Source: Streptomyces endocoffeicus (GTDB lineage Bacteria > Actinomycetota > Actinomycetes > Streptomycetales > Streptomycetaceae). Taken from it: a DNA stretch of 64,000 nt. The notes beneath the pieces were generated by a model. The model saw only the letters and a program-made list of their open reading frames with translations. It was not told the origin of the DNA and searched no databases. How positions within the stretch are numbered: the first letter of the stretch is position 1; each line of letters starts with the position of its first letter. Where the stretch lies: positions 51,406-115,405 of the forward strand of contig NZ_JAERRG010000030.1 in the NCBI RefSeq assembly GCF_016741935.1. The letters are read 5' to 3'. A program made the position numbers and the translations under genes. Below are positions 24,092 to 32,825 of the stretch, piece by piece.

Positions 24092-24526
24092 ATGGGAGCA
24101 CCCGCACACCCGGAACACCCGCACCGCTACACCCTCTCCGCCCCCGCTCTCCCCACCTCACCCCGCCTGTGCCGCGACTTCGTACGCGGCATCTTCACGG
24201 CCTCAGGACTCACTCAACTCGCCGACGCGGCAGCGATCTGCACGTCGGAGTTAGTGACCAACGTCCACCGGCACGGCAAGGGCGACGTACGGATGGCCGC
24301 CACCGTCCAGCACGACCGCGTCCGAGTGACCGTCCACGACGACAGCCCCGAACTCCCCTCACCCCGCCGCGCCGCCACCGATGAGACCAACGGACGCGGC
24401 CTCTTCCTGGTCACGGCCCTCTCCGACATCTGCGGCATGACCCTCGACGAACCGGCCGAAGGCACCGGCAAAGCGGTCTGGTTCGAGTTCAACGTCCCGC
24501 CCACGCACACGAAAAGCCCCGTATGA
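24092..24526 (+). CDS. RsbW-like ATP-binding protein (anti-sigma-factor-type kinase fold)
   Basis: Single HATPase domain protein of 144 residues. N box ELVTNVHRHG, G1-like VHDDSPELP and G2-like NGRGLFLVTALS are visible. Such proteins in Streptomyces are related to anti-sigma factor kinases and sit beside XRE/DUF397 pairs (AbaA/WhiJ-type loci). The ATG follows GGAGG. It is divergent from the XRE gene and coupled to the downstream 74-aa gene by ATGA overlap. Its target is unknown. Confidence 0.9.
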   Translation: MGAPAHPEHPHRYTLSAPALPTSPRLCRDFVRGIFTASGLTQLADAAAICTSELVTNVHRHGKGDVRMAATVQHDRVRVTVHDDSPELPSPRRAATDETNGRGLFLVTALSDICGMTLDEPAEGTGKAVWFEFNVPPTHTKSPV

Positions 24527-24747
24527 ACCCCACTCCCGCCGAGCGGGTCGCCGCAATCCTCCGCGACGAGTTCGCCGTCCACGGCGTACGGCTCCCCGAC
24601 ATACGCGCCGACCTCAGCGACCCCCGCCAGCCGCAACTGGAACTCGGCACCGTCCCCCTCGGCACCGGCTTCGCGCTGCTGCGCGTGCTCACGGACTACC
24701 AGCGCCTGCTGAAGGCCGAGCGAACCCGGCCAGAGCGGAGAGGTTAG
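24523..24747 (+). CDS. Hypothetical 74-aa protein coupled to the ATPase gene
   Basis: Small protein starting MNPTPAERVAAILRDEFAVH. It has alternating hydrophobic and charged residues, no signal peptide and no Cys. The ATG overlaps the ATPase stop (ATGA), so it is co-translated and probably acts with it. I do not recognise a domain. It ends 15 bases before the convergent NB-ARC gene. Confidence 0.8.
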   Translation: MNPTPAERVAAILRDEFAVHGVRLPDIRADLSDPRQPQLELGTVPLGTGFALLRVLTDYQRLLKAERTRPERRG

Positions 24748-24762
24748 AGCGTCGGATGGCTC

Positions 24763-27078
24763 TCACGTCGCGAGAACCCGACGAGCACGAAGCGTTTCGG
24801 GGTGATCGGGGCCGAGGATACGTTCACATAGTGGAAGGGCTGTACGTGCCGCGCTCTCGGCTTCTGCCGTCCGCCCTGCGCGATCGAGGTAGTCGGCCAC
24901 CTGGCTGTAGTTCTCCACGAGAAAGGGACTCTCGGCGTCGAGGGCCTGTTCACGTCCGGCGATGGCCCGACGAGTCAGTTCAATCGCTTCTTCCCAACGC
25001 CCGTGTGCCGCGACTACCTGACTGAGTAGAACGACAACGCTGAGCGTCATCGGGTGGGTGGGCCCTTGCACGCGTTCCCGATCTGCCAGAACTTGACGGG
25101 TAAGCGGCTCGGCTTCCTCCGGGTTGCTCAGGCGAGCGACGCCGAAGGCGTATGCGTGCCGAGCGGATAGCGTCGTGGGGTGATCGGCACCAAGGTGCCG
25201 TTCACAGTGGTTGACGGTCTCGGGTGATAGTCGCGCGAACTCCTCGTTCTCGCCAGATGTGGCGAGTTCCGCGATCAGCATCGCCCGGCTGCGCAGCGCT
25301 CTGGGATGCTCCACCCCCAAAGCGCTCCGCAGCCCATCCGCCGCGCGACGCAGCAAAGACAGCGCTTCAGACCGTTGCCCCATTCGGAAGAGCGGCTGCT
25401 GGAGTCCGTGGCATGACTCAAGCGTGTCGGGGTGATCAGGGCCCAAGACCCGCTCACGTACTCGTAGCACCCGGCTGTGTACGCCCTCCGACTCCGCGAT
25501 GCGACCGAGCCGGAACAGGGAGCGCCCCGTGCGCTGGAGCGCGCTCAACGTCAGGGAATGCTCAGTGCCCAGCATCCGTTCTCCCGCCCCCGCGGCCTCC
25601 TGGACCAAGGCCAGGGCAGCGGCGTAGCCACCCGTCTCATGGATGCGTTCCGAGAGACGTACGGCCAGATCCACCACCTGATCCACCGCGCCACCGTCCA
25701 CGCGCCGCAGCAGCCCCGCCGCGTGCGGGACCAGCAACCCCACATACCCGTCCCCGTCCCCAGACCCGGCCTCCGCCGGAAGAACAGCCTCGAGCAACGA
25801 TGCAGCGGCCTCGGTGAGCGCAACGCGCTGCTCAGCGGGGATGCCCGAGGAGATGCTGTCCAGGAGCACCCCGTGCACCTGGACGCAGCGCACCGGCGGC
25901 TCACCGTCCGCACCCGGAGGCGCGGAGACGATCGTGGCCAGCGAGTGGTCGATCAGCCCGCGCAGCGCCGGTTCGACGCGCGCGCTGTCCAGCAGGCCCG
26001 TTCCGCCCAGCGATGGCGGAGCCAGAACGGCGAGCGGCAGGGGGTCCGCGCTCCAGCAGGACAGCAGCCGCAGCAGCATCGTGGCTTCGGGGAGGCCTTG
26101 GTCGGCGAGGGCGTCCAGGGACAGCTGCCAGGTTCGGCTGACCAGGTGACGGGACTCGGAACGGCCGGAGTCGAGTGCCGCTCCCTGGTCGATCAGGCCG
26201 ATCGGGTCGTCTTCGAGGCGGGTTCGGTACTCGTCCATGGACCAGGACTCCAGTAGCTGGTGGTGCAGATAGGAACCCGCGAGGGTGAGCGCGAGCGGCA
26301 GGCAGCCGAGGCGGATGGCGACCTGTTCGGCCGCCGCCGCAGTGCCCGCATGCGGCGCGAGGTCACACAGGACCTGGGCCGCGTCCTCGCTCGGCAGCAC
26401 ATCGACGGAGTGGAGGATCGCGCCTTGCCAGACGTGCGAGGTCGCGTATCGCGTGGTGACCAGCACCGTGCCGCGAGGGCTGGCGCGCAACCAGCCGCCT
26501 TCCGCCAGAATCGCCGGATCGTCAGCGTTGTCGATCACCAGGAGCCACGGCTCCGGGGAGCGGTCCAGGTGGTGCCATACGAGGTCCGCCGAGGCGCGTT
26601 GCCCGCTGTGCGCTGCGGCCAGTTCGCCGGGGCCCGCGCCCCGGTCGGCGGCGACAGCCAGCATGCCCGCGCGCAGGGACAGTCGCTCCGAGGCGTTGAC
26701 CCACAAGCCGATTCGGGCCTGGTCGTGGACGGCCTCGGTGAACAGGGCATGGGCCACCGCCGTTTTGCCGCAGCCGCCCATGCCGTGCAGTACGTGGATC
26801 TGTCCGTCGTCGCCGTCCACGGCCGTCCGTAATCGCCGCATCAGGTCCGCGCGGTCGCGCAGGACGGACGGGACCCGGCCGACCAGCGGTATCCGTACGG
26901 AGTCCGGGCCCGCCCCCAGATGAGTCGGCGGGGCGGCCGTCTCAGCGAACAGGGAGGCACCGGGGCCCGGCGCGTAGTGGTGATGGTGTTCGGTGATGTG
27001 CTGGTCGCCGGTCGACTGAAAGACCCGGCCCTGTCCCGAGGCGCGGCCCTCCGCGTACGGGGGCGGCGGGCCGCTCAC
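24763..27078 (-). CDS. NB-ARC/TPR STAND ATPase
   Basis: Signal-transduction ATPase of 771 residues. The N-terminal ~85 residues are low-complexity with a GRVFQSTGDQHITEHHHHY motif. The NB-ARC domain has P-loop HGMGGCGKTAVAHALF (~residues 98-113), Walker B WLLVIDNADD (~180) and GCLPLAL (GLPL equivalent). The C-terminal ~250 residues are TPR-12 repeats (LGPDHPDTLESCHGL, LGADHPTTLSARHAY, LGPDHPETLRARRVL). The family serves as sensors, with some members acting in defence or development, but there is no effector domain visible here. The start is set at GTG 27078, which overlaps the stop of a 29-aa ORF. A longer frame to 27222 exists but is unlike the family. Confidence 0.88.
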   Translation of the reverse strand: MSGPPPPYAEGRASGQGRVFQSTGDQHITEHHHHYAPGPGASLFAETAAPPTHLGAGPDSVRIPLVGRVPSVLRDRADLMRRLRTAVDGDDGQIHVLHGMGGCGKTAVAHALFTEAVHDQARIGLWVNASERLSLRAGMLAVAADRGAGPGELAAAHSGQRASADLVWHHLDRSPEPWLLVIDNADDPAILAEGGWLRASPRGTVLVTTRYATSHVWQGAILHSVDVLPSEDAAQVLCDLAPHAGTAAAAEQVAIRLGCLPLALTLAGSYLHHQLLESWSMDEYRTRLEDDPIGLIDQGAALDSGRSESRHLVSRTWQLSLDALADQGLPEATMLLRLLSCWSADPLPLAVLAPPSLGGTGLLDSARVEPALRGLIDHSLATIVSAPPGADGEPPVRCVQVHGVLLDSISSGIPAEQRVALTEAAASLLEAVLPAEAGSGDGDGYVGLLVPHAAGLLRRVDGGAVDQVVDLAVRLSERIHETGGYAAALALVQEAAGAGERMLGTEHSLTLSALQRTGRSLFRLGRIAESEGVHSRVLRVRERVLGPDHPDTLESCHGLQQPLFRMGQRSEALSLLRRAADGLRSALGVEHPRALRSRAMLIAELATSGENEEFARLSPETVNHCERHLGADHPTTLSARHAYAFGVARLSNPEEAEPLTRQVLADRERVQGPTHPMTLSVVVLLSQVVAAHGRWEEAIELTRRAIAGREQALDAESPFLVENYSQVADYLDRAGRTAEAESAARTALPLCERILGPDHPETLRARRVLAT

Positions 27079-27164
27079 CGCTCGGTGGGGTGCTGGTCGC
27101 GGCCCGCCCGGTGGACGCGGCCCCTGCCGGACGCCTCGGCGCGCATACGAATGATGGTGTTCAT
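27075..27164 (-). CDS. 29-aa ORF overlapping the NB-ARC start, with the same N-terminal motif
   Basis: A good ribosome site (AAGGA) precedes ATG 27164. The product, MNTIIRMRAEASGRGRVHRA followed by GRDQHPTER, resembles the NB-ARC N-terminal motif (ASGQGRVFQSTGDQHITEH). Its TGA overlaps the NB-ARC GTG. It could be a translated leader that couples expression, or the true NB-ARC N terminus separated by a frameshift. Confidence 0.5.
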   Translation of the reverse strand: MNTIIRMRAEASGRGRVHRAGRDQHPTER

Positions 27165-27252
27165 CGCCTGATCCTTGCCCGGCAGGGACGGGCTCGACTC
27201 GTCCAGGATCCGGGGCAACCACGGTACGTCTACGGCGTGTGGGCCGTGGCCC

Positions 27253-27969
27253 TCACTCGCGACGACTGGCGCGGTCGGCGGTGAGGCGCGCCTCGAAGCC
27301 GTCCAGGCTGGACTGGAAGCCGTCCAGGACGGACTGAAGGCCGAACGTGAAGGTGTCGTCGGGCGCCGCGGCGTACTCCGTGGCGGCCGTGGTGCCGAGC
27401 CGCTCGCGCAGGCGCGGGAACCGCATGGCGGTCTCCTGGGCATGTGTCATGGCGTCGGCCATCAGCCGCTCGGCATCCGCGCCGTCCTTGCTCAGCCGGC
27501 GGTTCAGCGAGACCTGTGCGGCGGGGCCGAGCGCGCTGCCGAGTACGAAGGTGAGCACGGTGGCGGCCGCCCGGTCCGCGTCGGCGGCGGCGAAGCCCGC
27601 CTTTTCGTAGATGGCGAGGCTGAGGTCGTTGTGCCGGGCCTGGCCGGGTCCGTACAGGAAGTGGCTGCCGAATGCCTGGACGAGCCAGGGGTGCCGGGTG
27701 AGCATCGCGTGCATGCCTGAGGCATGGGCGGTGGCGGCCATGCGCCAGTCGGTGGCGTCGAGATCGGGCAGCTCGACCTCGTGCCAGATCGCGTCGCTGG
27801 CGAGTCGGACGAGGTCGTCCTTGGTCTTGATGTGCCAGTAGACGGCCGTGGCGGCCGAGCCGAGCCGTTTCGCCAGGCTCCGCATGTTGAGACCGTCCAG
27901 TCCCTCGTCATCGAGTAGTTCGACGGCCGCACGGATGATCCGGTCTGCGGTGAGTGTGTCTCGCGCCAT
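27253..27969 (-). CDS. TetR family regulator with TetR_C domain
   Basis: Repressor of 238 residues. The HTH is in the first 60 residues (IIRAAVELLDDEGLDGLNMR, then SAATAVYWHIKTKDDLV), and the C-terminal tetracycline-repressor-like ligand domain follows. I chose ATG 27969; another ATG three codons upstream has no better site. It is divergent from the serine hydrolase gene, with three near-identical 17-bp operators between them. It probably represses both itself and the hydrolase, and is induced by an unknown ligand. Confidence 0.92.
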   Translation of the reverse strand: MARDTLTADRIIRAAVELLDDEGLDGLNMRSLAKRLGSAATAVYWHIKTKDDLVRLASDAIWHEVELPDLDATDWRMAATAHASGMHAMLTRHPWLVQAFGSHFLYGPGQARHNDLSLAIYEKAGFAAADADRAAATVLTFVLGSALGPAAQVSLNRRLSKDGADAERLMADAMTHAQETAMRFPRLRERLGTTAATEYAAAPDDTFTFGLQSVLDGFQSSLDGFEARLTADRASRRE

Positions 27970-27982
27970 GGTCACCACCTTA

Positions 27983-28058
27983 CTTGTACTTAGTTCATGA
28001 ATAGGTCTTGCACTTTGTTCAAGCAGTTGTCTACGCTCACTCTCGTACTTAGTTCAAG
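27983..28058. promoter_or_regulatory. Three TetR operators between regulator and serine hydrolase genes
   Basis: Imperfect 17-bp palindromes sit at 27983-27999 (cttgtacttagttcatg), 28007-28023 (cttgcactttgttcaag) and 28042-28058 (ctcgtacttagttcaag). The consensus is CTTGnACTTAGTTCAAG. Centres are 24 and 35 bp apart. The middle site overlaps a candidate plus-strand promoter (-35 TTGCAC at 28009, 17-bp spacer, -10 TACGCT at 28032). Confidence 0.75.
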
Positions 28059-28075
28059 TGCCTGGAAGGGGAGCC

Positions 28076-29470
28076 ATGTCACAGGAGAAGCTGTCGGAGT
28101 TCGTCAAGGCGCACGCCACGGAGCTGGGAGTTCCCGGTGTCGCCGTCGGGGTGCTCCTGGACGGCCAGGAGATCTACGCCTCGCACGGCGTGACGAGCCT
28201 CGGCAACCCGCTGCCGGTCGACGAGAAGACGCTGTTCCCTCTGGCGTCGGTGTCCAAGACCTTCACGGCGACCGCGTTGATGCGCCTGGTGGCCGAGGGG
28301 AAGGTGGACCTGGACGCACCGGTGCGGGCTTACGTCCCCGAGCTGAAGCTGGCCGACGAGGAGGCCGCGGCGCGGATCACCGTCCTGAACCTGCTCAACC
28401 ACACCGCGGGCCTGGACTGGAACTTGATCGACGACGGCGTGGGCGACCGCTCCCTGGCCGGGCTCGTGGCGAAGCTGCCCCAGCTGCCGCTGATCGCGCC
28501 GCCCGGGGCCCGCGCCTCCTACAGCCAGGCGGGGTACAACCTGGCCGGGCGGATCATCGAGAAGATCACGGGCCTGCCCTTCGAACAGGCCATGGCCTCA
28601 CTCGTCCTGGAGCCGGTGGGCCTCGCGGACACCGTGTACGGCCTGTCCGAGGTGATGGTCCGCAAGTTCGCCGTGGGCCACAACCGCGGCGACGACGGCG
28701 AACTGCGCGCCGCCCGGCCCTGGGGAGCGTTCAAGGAGGGCGCGCGCGGCGACAACCCCGGCGGCGGCCTCGCCTCCTCGGTGAGCGATCTGCTGCGCTG
28801 GGCGCGGTTCCAACTCGGCGACGGCGAGGGCGTGTTGCCCGCATCGGCGCTGCGCCGGATGCGGGAACGGACGATCGGGCTGCGCGCCAGCACGCTCGGC
28901 GACGGCTTCGGCATCTGCTGGTTCCTGCACGACCTGGACGGCCTCCACGGGATCGGCCACGGCGGCTCGGGCAACGGCCAGTTCGCCGAACTGCTCATCG
29001 TGCCCGAGCGCGACTTCGCGGTGGTCTCCCTGGCCAACGCCGGTCCGGACGGCTACCCCTTCAACCAGTCCGTCGTACAGTGGGCACTCGAGCACTTCCT
29101 CGGCATCGTCGAGAAGCCGGCGGAGCCTGTTCCGTACGACCGGGGACAGGCCCAACAGGTCGTCGGCCGCTACGAGATCGACGCCATGAACCTCGACATC
29201 GCCACCGAGGGCACCCGTCTCACCCTGGCGGTCGGGATCAAGCCGGAGATCCGCGCGGCATCGGACGAGGAAATGCCCCCGGACTACCCGGCCGCAGCCA
29301 TCGGCTTCCTTCCCGGCGATGGCGATGGCGACGGCGACGGCGACGAGTACATCGTCACCGAAGGCGGCCTCAGGGGGCAGCGCGGCTACTTCTCCCGCGA
29401 CGTCAACGGCGTGATCACCGGCGTCGACCTCGCCGGCCGGCTCTTCAGCCGAGTCTCGGACCCATCCTGA
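28076..29470 (+). CDS. Beta-lactamase-family serine hydrolase (class C fold)
   Basis: Serine hydrolase of 464 residues in the penicillin-binding-protein/esterase EstB group. The nucleophile motif is SVSK (SxxK, ~residue 61), the Tyr motif YSQAGYN (YxN-like) and the third motif HGGSGNG. It lacks a signal peptide, so it is probably cytoplasmic, and esterase or D-aminopeptidase-like activity is more likely than antibiotic resistance. A C-terminal ~110-residue domain contains a short Asp-Gly repeat (GDGDGDGDGDE). The ATG at 28076 has AAGGGGAG upstream and is preferred over 28058. It is under apparent TetR control. Its last 85 bases overlap the convergent NACHT gene. Confidence 0.92.
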   Translation: MSQEKLSEFVKAHATELGVPGVAVGVLLDGQEIYASHGVTSLGNPLPVDEKTLFPLASVSKTFTATALMRLVAEGKVDLDAPVRAYVPELKLADEEAAARITVLNLLNHTAGLDWNLIDDGVGDRSLAGLVAKLPQLPLIAPPGARASYSQAGYNLAGRIIEKITGLPFEQAMASLVLEPVGLADTVYGLSEVMVRKFAVGHNRGDDGELRAARPWGAFKEGARGDNPGGGLASSVSDLLRWARFQLGDGEGVLPASALRRMRERTIGLRASTLGDGFGICWFLHDLDGLHGIGHGGSGNGQFAELLIVPERDFAVVSLANAGPDGYPFNQSVVQWALEHFLGIVEKPAEPVPYDRGQAQQVVGRYEIDAMNLDIATEGTRLTLAVGIKPEIRAASDEEMPPDYPAAAIGFLPGDGDGDGDGDEYIVTEGGLRGQRGYFSRDVNGVITGVDLAGRLFSRVSDPS

Positions 29471-32400
29471 TCCAACGCGTTGCCGGACGTTGTCACCGTG
29501 ACGCCGGGCAGGGATGCGGCACCGCTGATCTCCGCGTTGATCGTGACCGTCTCCAGGTCGGGGAGAGCAGCGAGCGGGGACAGATCGATGGAGCGGTCGG
29601 CGCCACTGGGAAAGAAGATGTTCAGGTGACGAAGGCGGGGGAATGCCGAGGACAACCAGGCGGTGTCCACGAACTCATGCACAACATGCAGATCCAGCCA
29701 GGTGATGTTGGGTGGGAAGTCGCGCTCCATACTCGCGTGTCCGATCGTGACCTTCAGCCGCTCCAGCGCTGTGAGTACCTCCAGGCGCCAGGGCACGACG
29801 CCCACGCCTGACAGGCCCGGCGTTTCGAAGACCAGGGTGCGCAGGGGGAGGTCGGACAGGCCGGTGAGGAAGAGGGCCCTGAGACAGTCGGTCAGATAGA
29901 GCGTTTCGAGGTTCGTCAGGTGGCCGATCGCGGCGCCGAGGTCTTCGATCACGTGGTTACGGTTCAGCCGCAGCCGGGTCACCTCCTCCCCATTCAAGTT
30001 GTCCCTGATCTCGGTCTCCGTGAAATCCCCGCGCAGGATCAGCCAAGGACGCGGACCCGTGTCCAGGAGCAGCCGCAATTGCTCCATGGACTCGGCCACG
30101 AAGTACAGGCCGTCCCGGGCCAGGCGGAGGATCACCTCATGGAAGTACCGCTCGGTGTCGTACCGCCCCCAGCTCGATGCCAGTTGCGCACGCACCTCGA
30201 CCGCCGGGTGGTCGGCGAATCGGGCCAGATAGGGGATCGCCGCGTCCACCGGTATGCGTGAGGCCGTCACCACGCAGCACTCCGCCACCTCGTCCGTCAG
30301 CCCCTCCGGCCCCGGAAGGAGCTCCAGCACCAGGGGGCCCACCGTGGCCAGTTCCCGTGCCCGGGGGATGGTCAAGGGCGGGACGAACGCCATCGCGTTC
30401 CGCGTGACCTCGTCCCGTATGGCCGGGTCCAGGTCGGGCGCGTGCTCCAGGCAGGCCATGGCCAGCAGATACACACGAAGCGCCGACTCGGCGTCGCCCT
30501 GGCGCCGGGCCATCCGCAGCAGCTTGCTCAGCAACTCCGCCCGCTCGCGCGGCCGCCCGTGGGCGACGGCCATGCGGATGACGTCCTCCCACTGCGCGTC
30601 ATGCGCGTTGCGGATCAGCAGGCCGACGTCCCACGCCTCCACCGCCGCCTTCGCGCCCAGGTAGTCCTGGAAGGTGCGGTGGACGAAGTCCACCGTGCTC
30701 ACGGACGGCTCGCGCAAGAGCCCGCTCCGCAGCAGCAGATGGCGCAGGATGGCGGGCGCGTCACCGAGGGCGCGGGCGGCGGGGACGGAGGGGAGGGCCT
30801 CCTCGATGAGGCGTTCCGCGCGGTCGCGGTCCAGCTCGGCCTCGCCGTTGCGGATCAGGTAGTAGGCGAGCCGCTGGAGGAGCTGGATCTGCGGCTCCTC
30901 GTCCAGCTGGACATCGCCCGGCGCGTAGATGTGGCGCTCGGTGTCGCGCCGCGTCAGCAGCATGGACAGCGCCGCGTCGTACAGCGCCTTGCGGCCCGGC
31001 GGCAGATAGCCGCGGCGGGCGCGGTGCAGGGCGCAGATCAGGCCGCACATCAGGGGGTTGGTGGCGAGCCGGGTCAGGTCCTGTTGGGTGCGGACGGCGG
31101 TGTGCAGGGCCGATTGATACGCGTCCAGCTCCCCCCGTTCCTCCTCCGTACGGCAGGTCTGGCGCGCCGCCTCGTGCCAGCGGTCGATGAACGCCGCCAT
31201 GTCCTCGCGGCTCATCGGGGACAGCGTGAACTCGGCGAAGTCCTGCGCCCCCAGCCAGTCCTCGGCGACGGCCGAGGGGCGGGAGGTGACCAGCCACAGA
31301 TTGCCGGGGTAGGCGATGAGGAGGTCGGCCAGCCAGGCGCGGGTGCGCTCGCGGTCGCGCTCGGGGATCTCGTCGATGCCGTCGATCAGCAGCAGCCCGC
31401 GGCCGGCGGTCAGGACGCGGTCGGCCCAGCCGGGCGGCTGGGCGCCGTCCAGGGGGTTGTGGACGGAGGCGAGGAAGGAGGCCGGGGAGGGCAGCGACTC
31501 CTGGCGGGCGATCGTGCGCAGGGGGAGGACGAAGGGGACGCGGCCGATCAGCTGCTCCAGGCCGCGCAGCGATTCCTGCCGCGCGGTGCAGACGGCGAGC
31601 CACTGTACGAGCGTGGTCTTGCCGGAGCCCGCGATTCCGCGCAGCAGCACCCGCTGATGGCCGGAGAGCGCCCGGTCGGCGGGGAGGGTGGCGGGGGGTG
31701 CGGCGGGGAGGACGGTATGCGGTGCGGCGGGTGCCTCGCTGAACGGGTCGCGGTCGCCCAGCGGGCGCTCCTCGCCGGACGAGACCGCCTCCAGGCTGAG
31801 ATACGCCGCGTCCAGCGGCCACGTGGCCTCGGCGTGGCTGAGGTCGATCCCGACGATCGTCAGCGTGGAGTGCTTGCCGATCATGTATTCGGCGTACCGC
31901 CGCTCGAACCCCGCGTCCTGCGCGGATTGCGACGGGATGCGCTCGATCAGGATGTCGATCTTGGTGATGAGGTCGCTGAGCTGGCCGCTCTGCTCGACGA
32001 GGGAGCGGGCGACAAAGGTCGAGCGCTGGGTGAAGAAGTGCAGGATGTGCAGGCAGGCCGTGTCCAGCAGACGCTCGTGGAGCGCCTCGCCGCCCTGGCT
32101 GAGGCGCAGGGTGTCCCGTCCCCGCGTGCGGGTGGCGTGGGTCAGCTCATGGGCCAGTCCGCGGTGGCCGAGCTGCACCGCCTGGACGTCGTTCATATCG
32201 AGGTCGCCGAGCGCGTACAGCGTGGTGGCCAGCTTCTCGGCGACGAGCTCGTCCTCGTCGGCGGGGCAGGGTCGCTCGCCGGGTCCGGCGTGCCGGGTGG
32301 CCTGCGCGACCAGTTCGGCGGCCAGCTTGGTGAGGTCCTTCTCGGTCAGGGTGCGCTTCTCGCCCCGGAACGAGATGAGGGAGGAAATGCGGACCGGCTG

Positions 32401-32502
32401 GTTCACCAGCCCGGCGCCCGGCCCCTCCTTGACGAACAGCTTCTTGATGAGCGGTGTGACGACGCTCGACGCGAGGCGAGCGCCAATGGTTGCGGGATCC
32501 AC
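29386..32502 (-). CDS. NACHT-domain STAND NTPase with C-terminal LRR-like region
   Basis: Large NTPase of 1038 residues. An N-terminal helical domain (~1-260) may be a NACHT-associated effector or sensor. The NACHT domain has P-loop GIAGSGKTTLVQWLA (~288-302) and Walker B LLLIDGIDEIPE (~370), the small-acidic pattern diagnostic of NACHT, followed by NPLMCGLI. HEAT-like helices and then leucine-rich repeat-like strands (NLETLYLTDCLRALFLTGL; PLRTLVFE; RLRHLNIFF) form the sensor end. Bacterial NACHT proteins include anti-phage defence proteins, so a defence role is plausible but not proven. GTG 32502 follows GGGGGGAA by about eight bases. The C terminus overlaps the hydrolase gene end. Confidence 0.88.
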   Translation of the reverse strand: MDPATIGARLASSVVTPLIKKLFVKEGPGAGLVNQPVRISSLISFRGEKRTLTEKDLTKLAAELVAQATRHAGPGERPCPADEDELVAEKLATTLYALGDLDMNDVQAVQLGHRGLAHELTHATRTRGRDTLRLSQGGEALHERLLDTACLHILHFFTQRSTFVARSLVEQSGQLSDLITKIDILIERIPSQSAQDAGFERRYAEYMIGKHSTLTIVGIDLSHAEATWPLDAAYLSLEAVSSGEERPLGDRDPFSEAPAAPHTVLPAAPPATLPADRALSGHQRVLLRGIAGSGKTTLVQWLAVCTARQESLRGLEQLIGRVPFVLPLRTIARQESLPSPASFLASVHNPLDGAQPPGWADRVLTAGRGLLLIDGIDEIPERDRERTRAWLADLLIAYPGNLWLVTSRPSAVAEDWLGAQDFAEFTLSPMSREDMAAFIDRWHEAARQTCRTEEERGELDAYQSALHTAVRTQQDLTRLATNPLMCGLICALHRARRGYLPPGRKALYDAALSMLLTRRDTERHIYAPGDVQLDEEPQIQLLQRLAYYLIRNGEAELDRDRAERLIEEALPSVPAARALGDAPAILRHLLLRSGLLREPSVSTVDFVHRTFQDYLGAKAAVEAWDVGLLIRNAHDAQWEDVIRMAVAHGRPRERAELLSKLLRMARRQGDAESALRVYLLAMACLEHAPDLDPAIRDEVTRNAMAFVPPLTIPRARELATVGPLVLELLPGPEGLTDEVAECCVVTASRIPVDAAIPYLARFADHPAVEVRAQLASSWGRYDTERYFHEVILRLARDGLYFVAESMEQLRLLLDTGPRPWLILRGDFTETEIRDNLNGEEVTRLRLNRNHVIEDLGAAIGHLTNLETLYLTDCLRALFLTGLSDLPLRTLVFETPGLSGVGVVPWRLEVLTALERLKVTIGHASMERDFPPNITWLDLHVVHEFVDTAWLSSAFPRLRHLNIFFPSGADRSIDLSPLAALPDLETVTINAEISGAASLPGVTVTTSGNALDQDGSETRLKSRPARSTPVITPLTSREK

Positions 32503-32825
32503 GTCCCATTCCCCCCGGTAGTTGTGTACCCCCCGGCCGCGGAGGGCCGCCGACAGCGTACAGCGGGGTAAGGCCCTTGGTCCCGAACCGGACATCCGAA
32601 AGTCCCTGCGAAGGTGACATCCCGCACAGGCCGTGCGGGGTCTACTACGGAAAATAGGGGATCTCGCAGGTCAGAGGTGTGATGGGAGTTTCTGGGAATT
32701 CCGCACGGGATACGGCTCCCCATAAGCAATTCGCTACGTACCCACTTAGTAGAAGAACACCTTGGCCTATTAACCAGAACGGGATAACAAGAGGCGTCCC
32801 AAAGACGCTTCTGGAGGTACTTCCC
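32503..32825. promoter_or_regulatory. Divergent promoter region between NACHT and M23 peptidase genes
   Basis: This 323-bp gap is less GC-rich than its surroundings from ~32640 on. It contains a perfect hairpin CCCGCAC-aggcc-GTGCGGG at 32621-32639 and a smaller one, GCGTC-ccaaa-GACGC, at ~32796-32810, just before the peptidase ribosome site GGAGGT. I looked for the c-di-AMP (ydaO) riboswitch that precedes many Streptomyces cell-wall hydrolase genes and did not find its conserved blocks. Confidence 0.5.

Noticed and set aside
24763..27222. NB-ARC gene start at 27222
   Set aside because: The added residues are Pro/Arg-rich, read through the 29-aa ORF in another frame, and lack a ribosome site.
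32640..32825. c-di-AMP (ydaO) riboswitch before the M23 peptidase
   Set aside because: Expected for Streptomyces wall hydrolases, but I could not find the conserved sequence blocks; only two small hairpins are visible.
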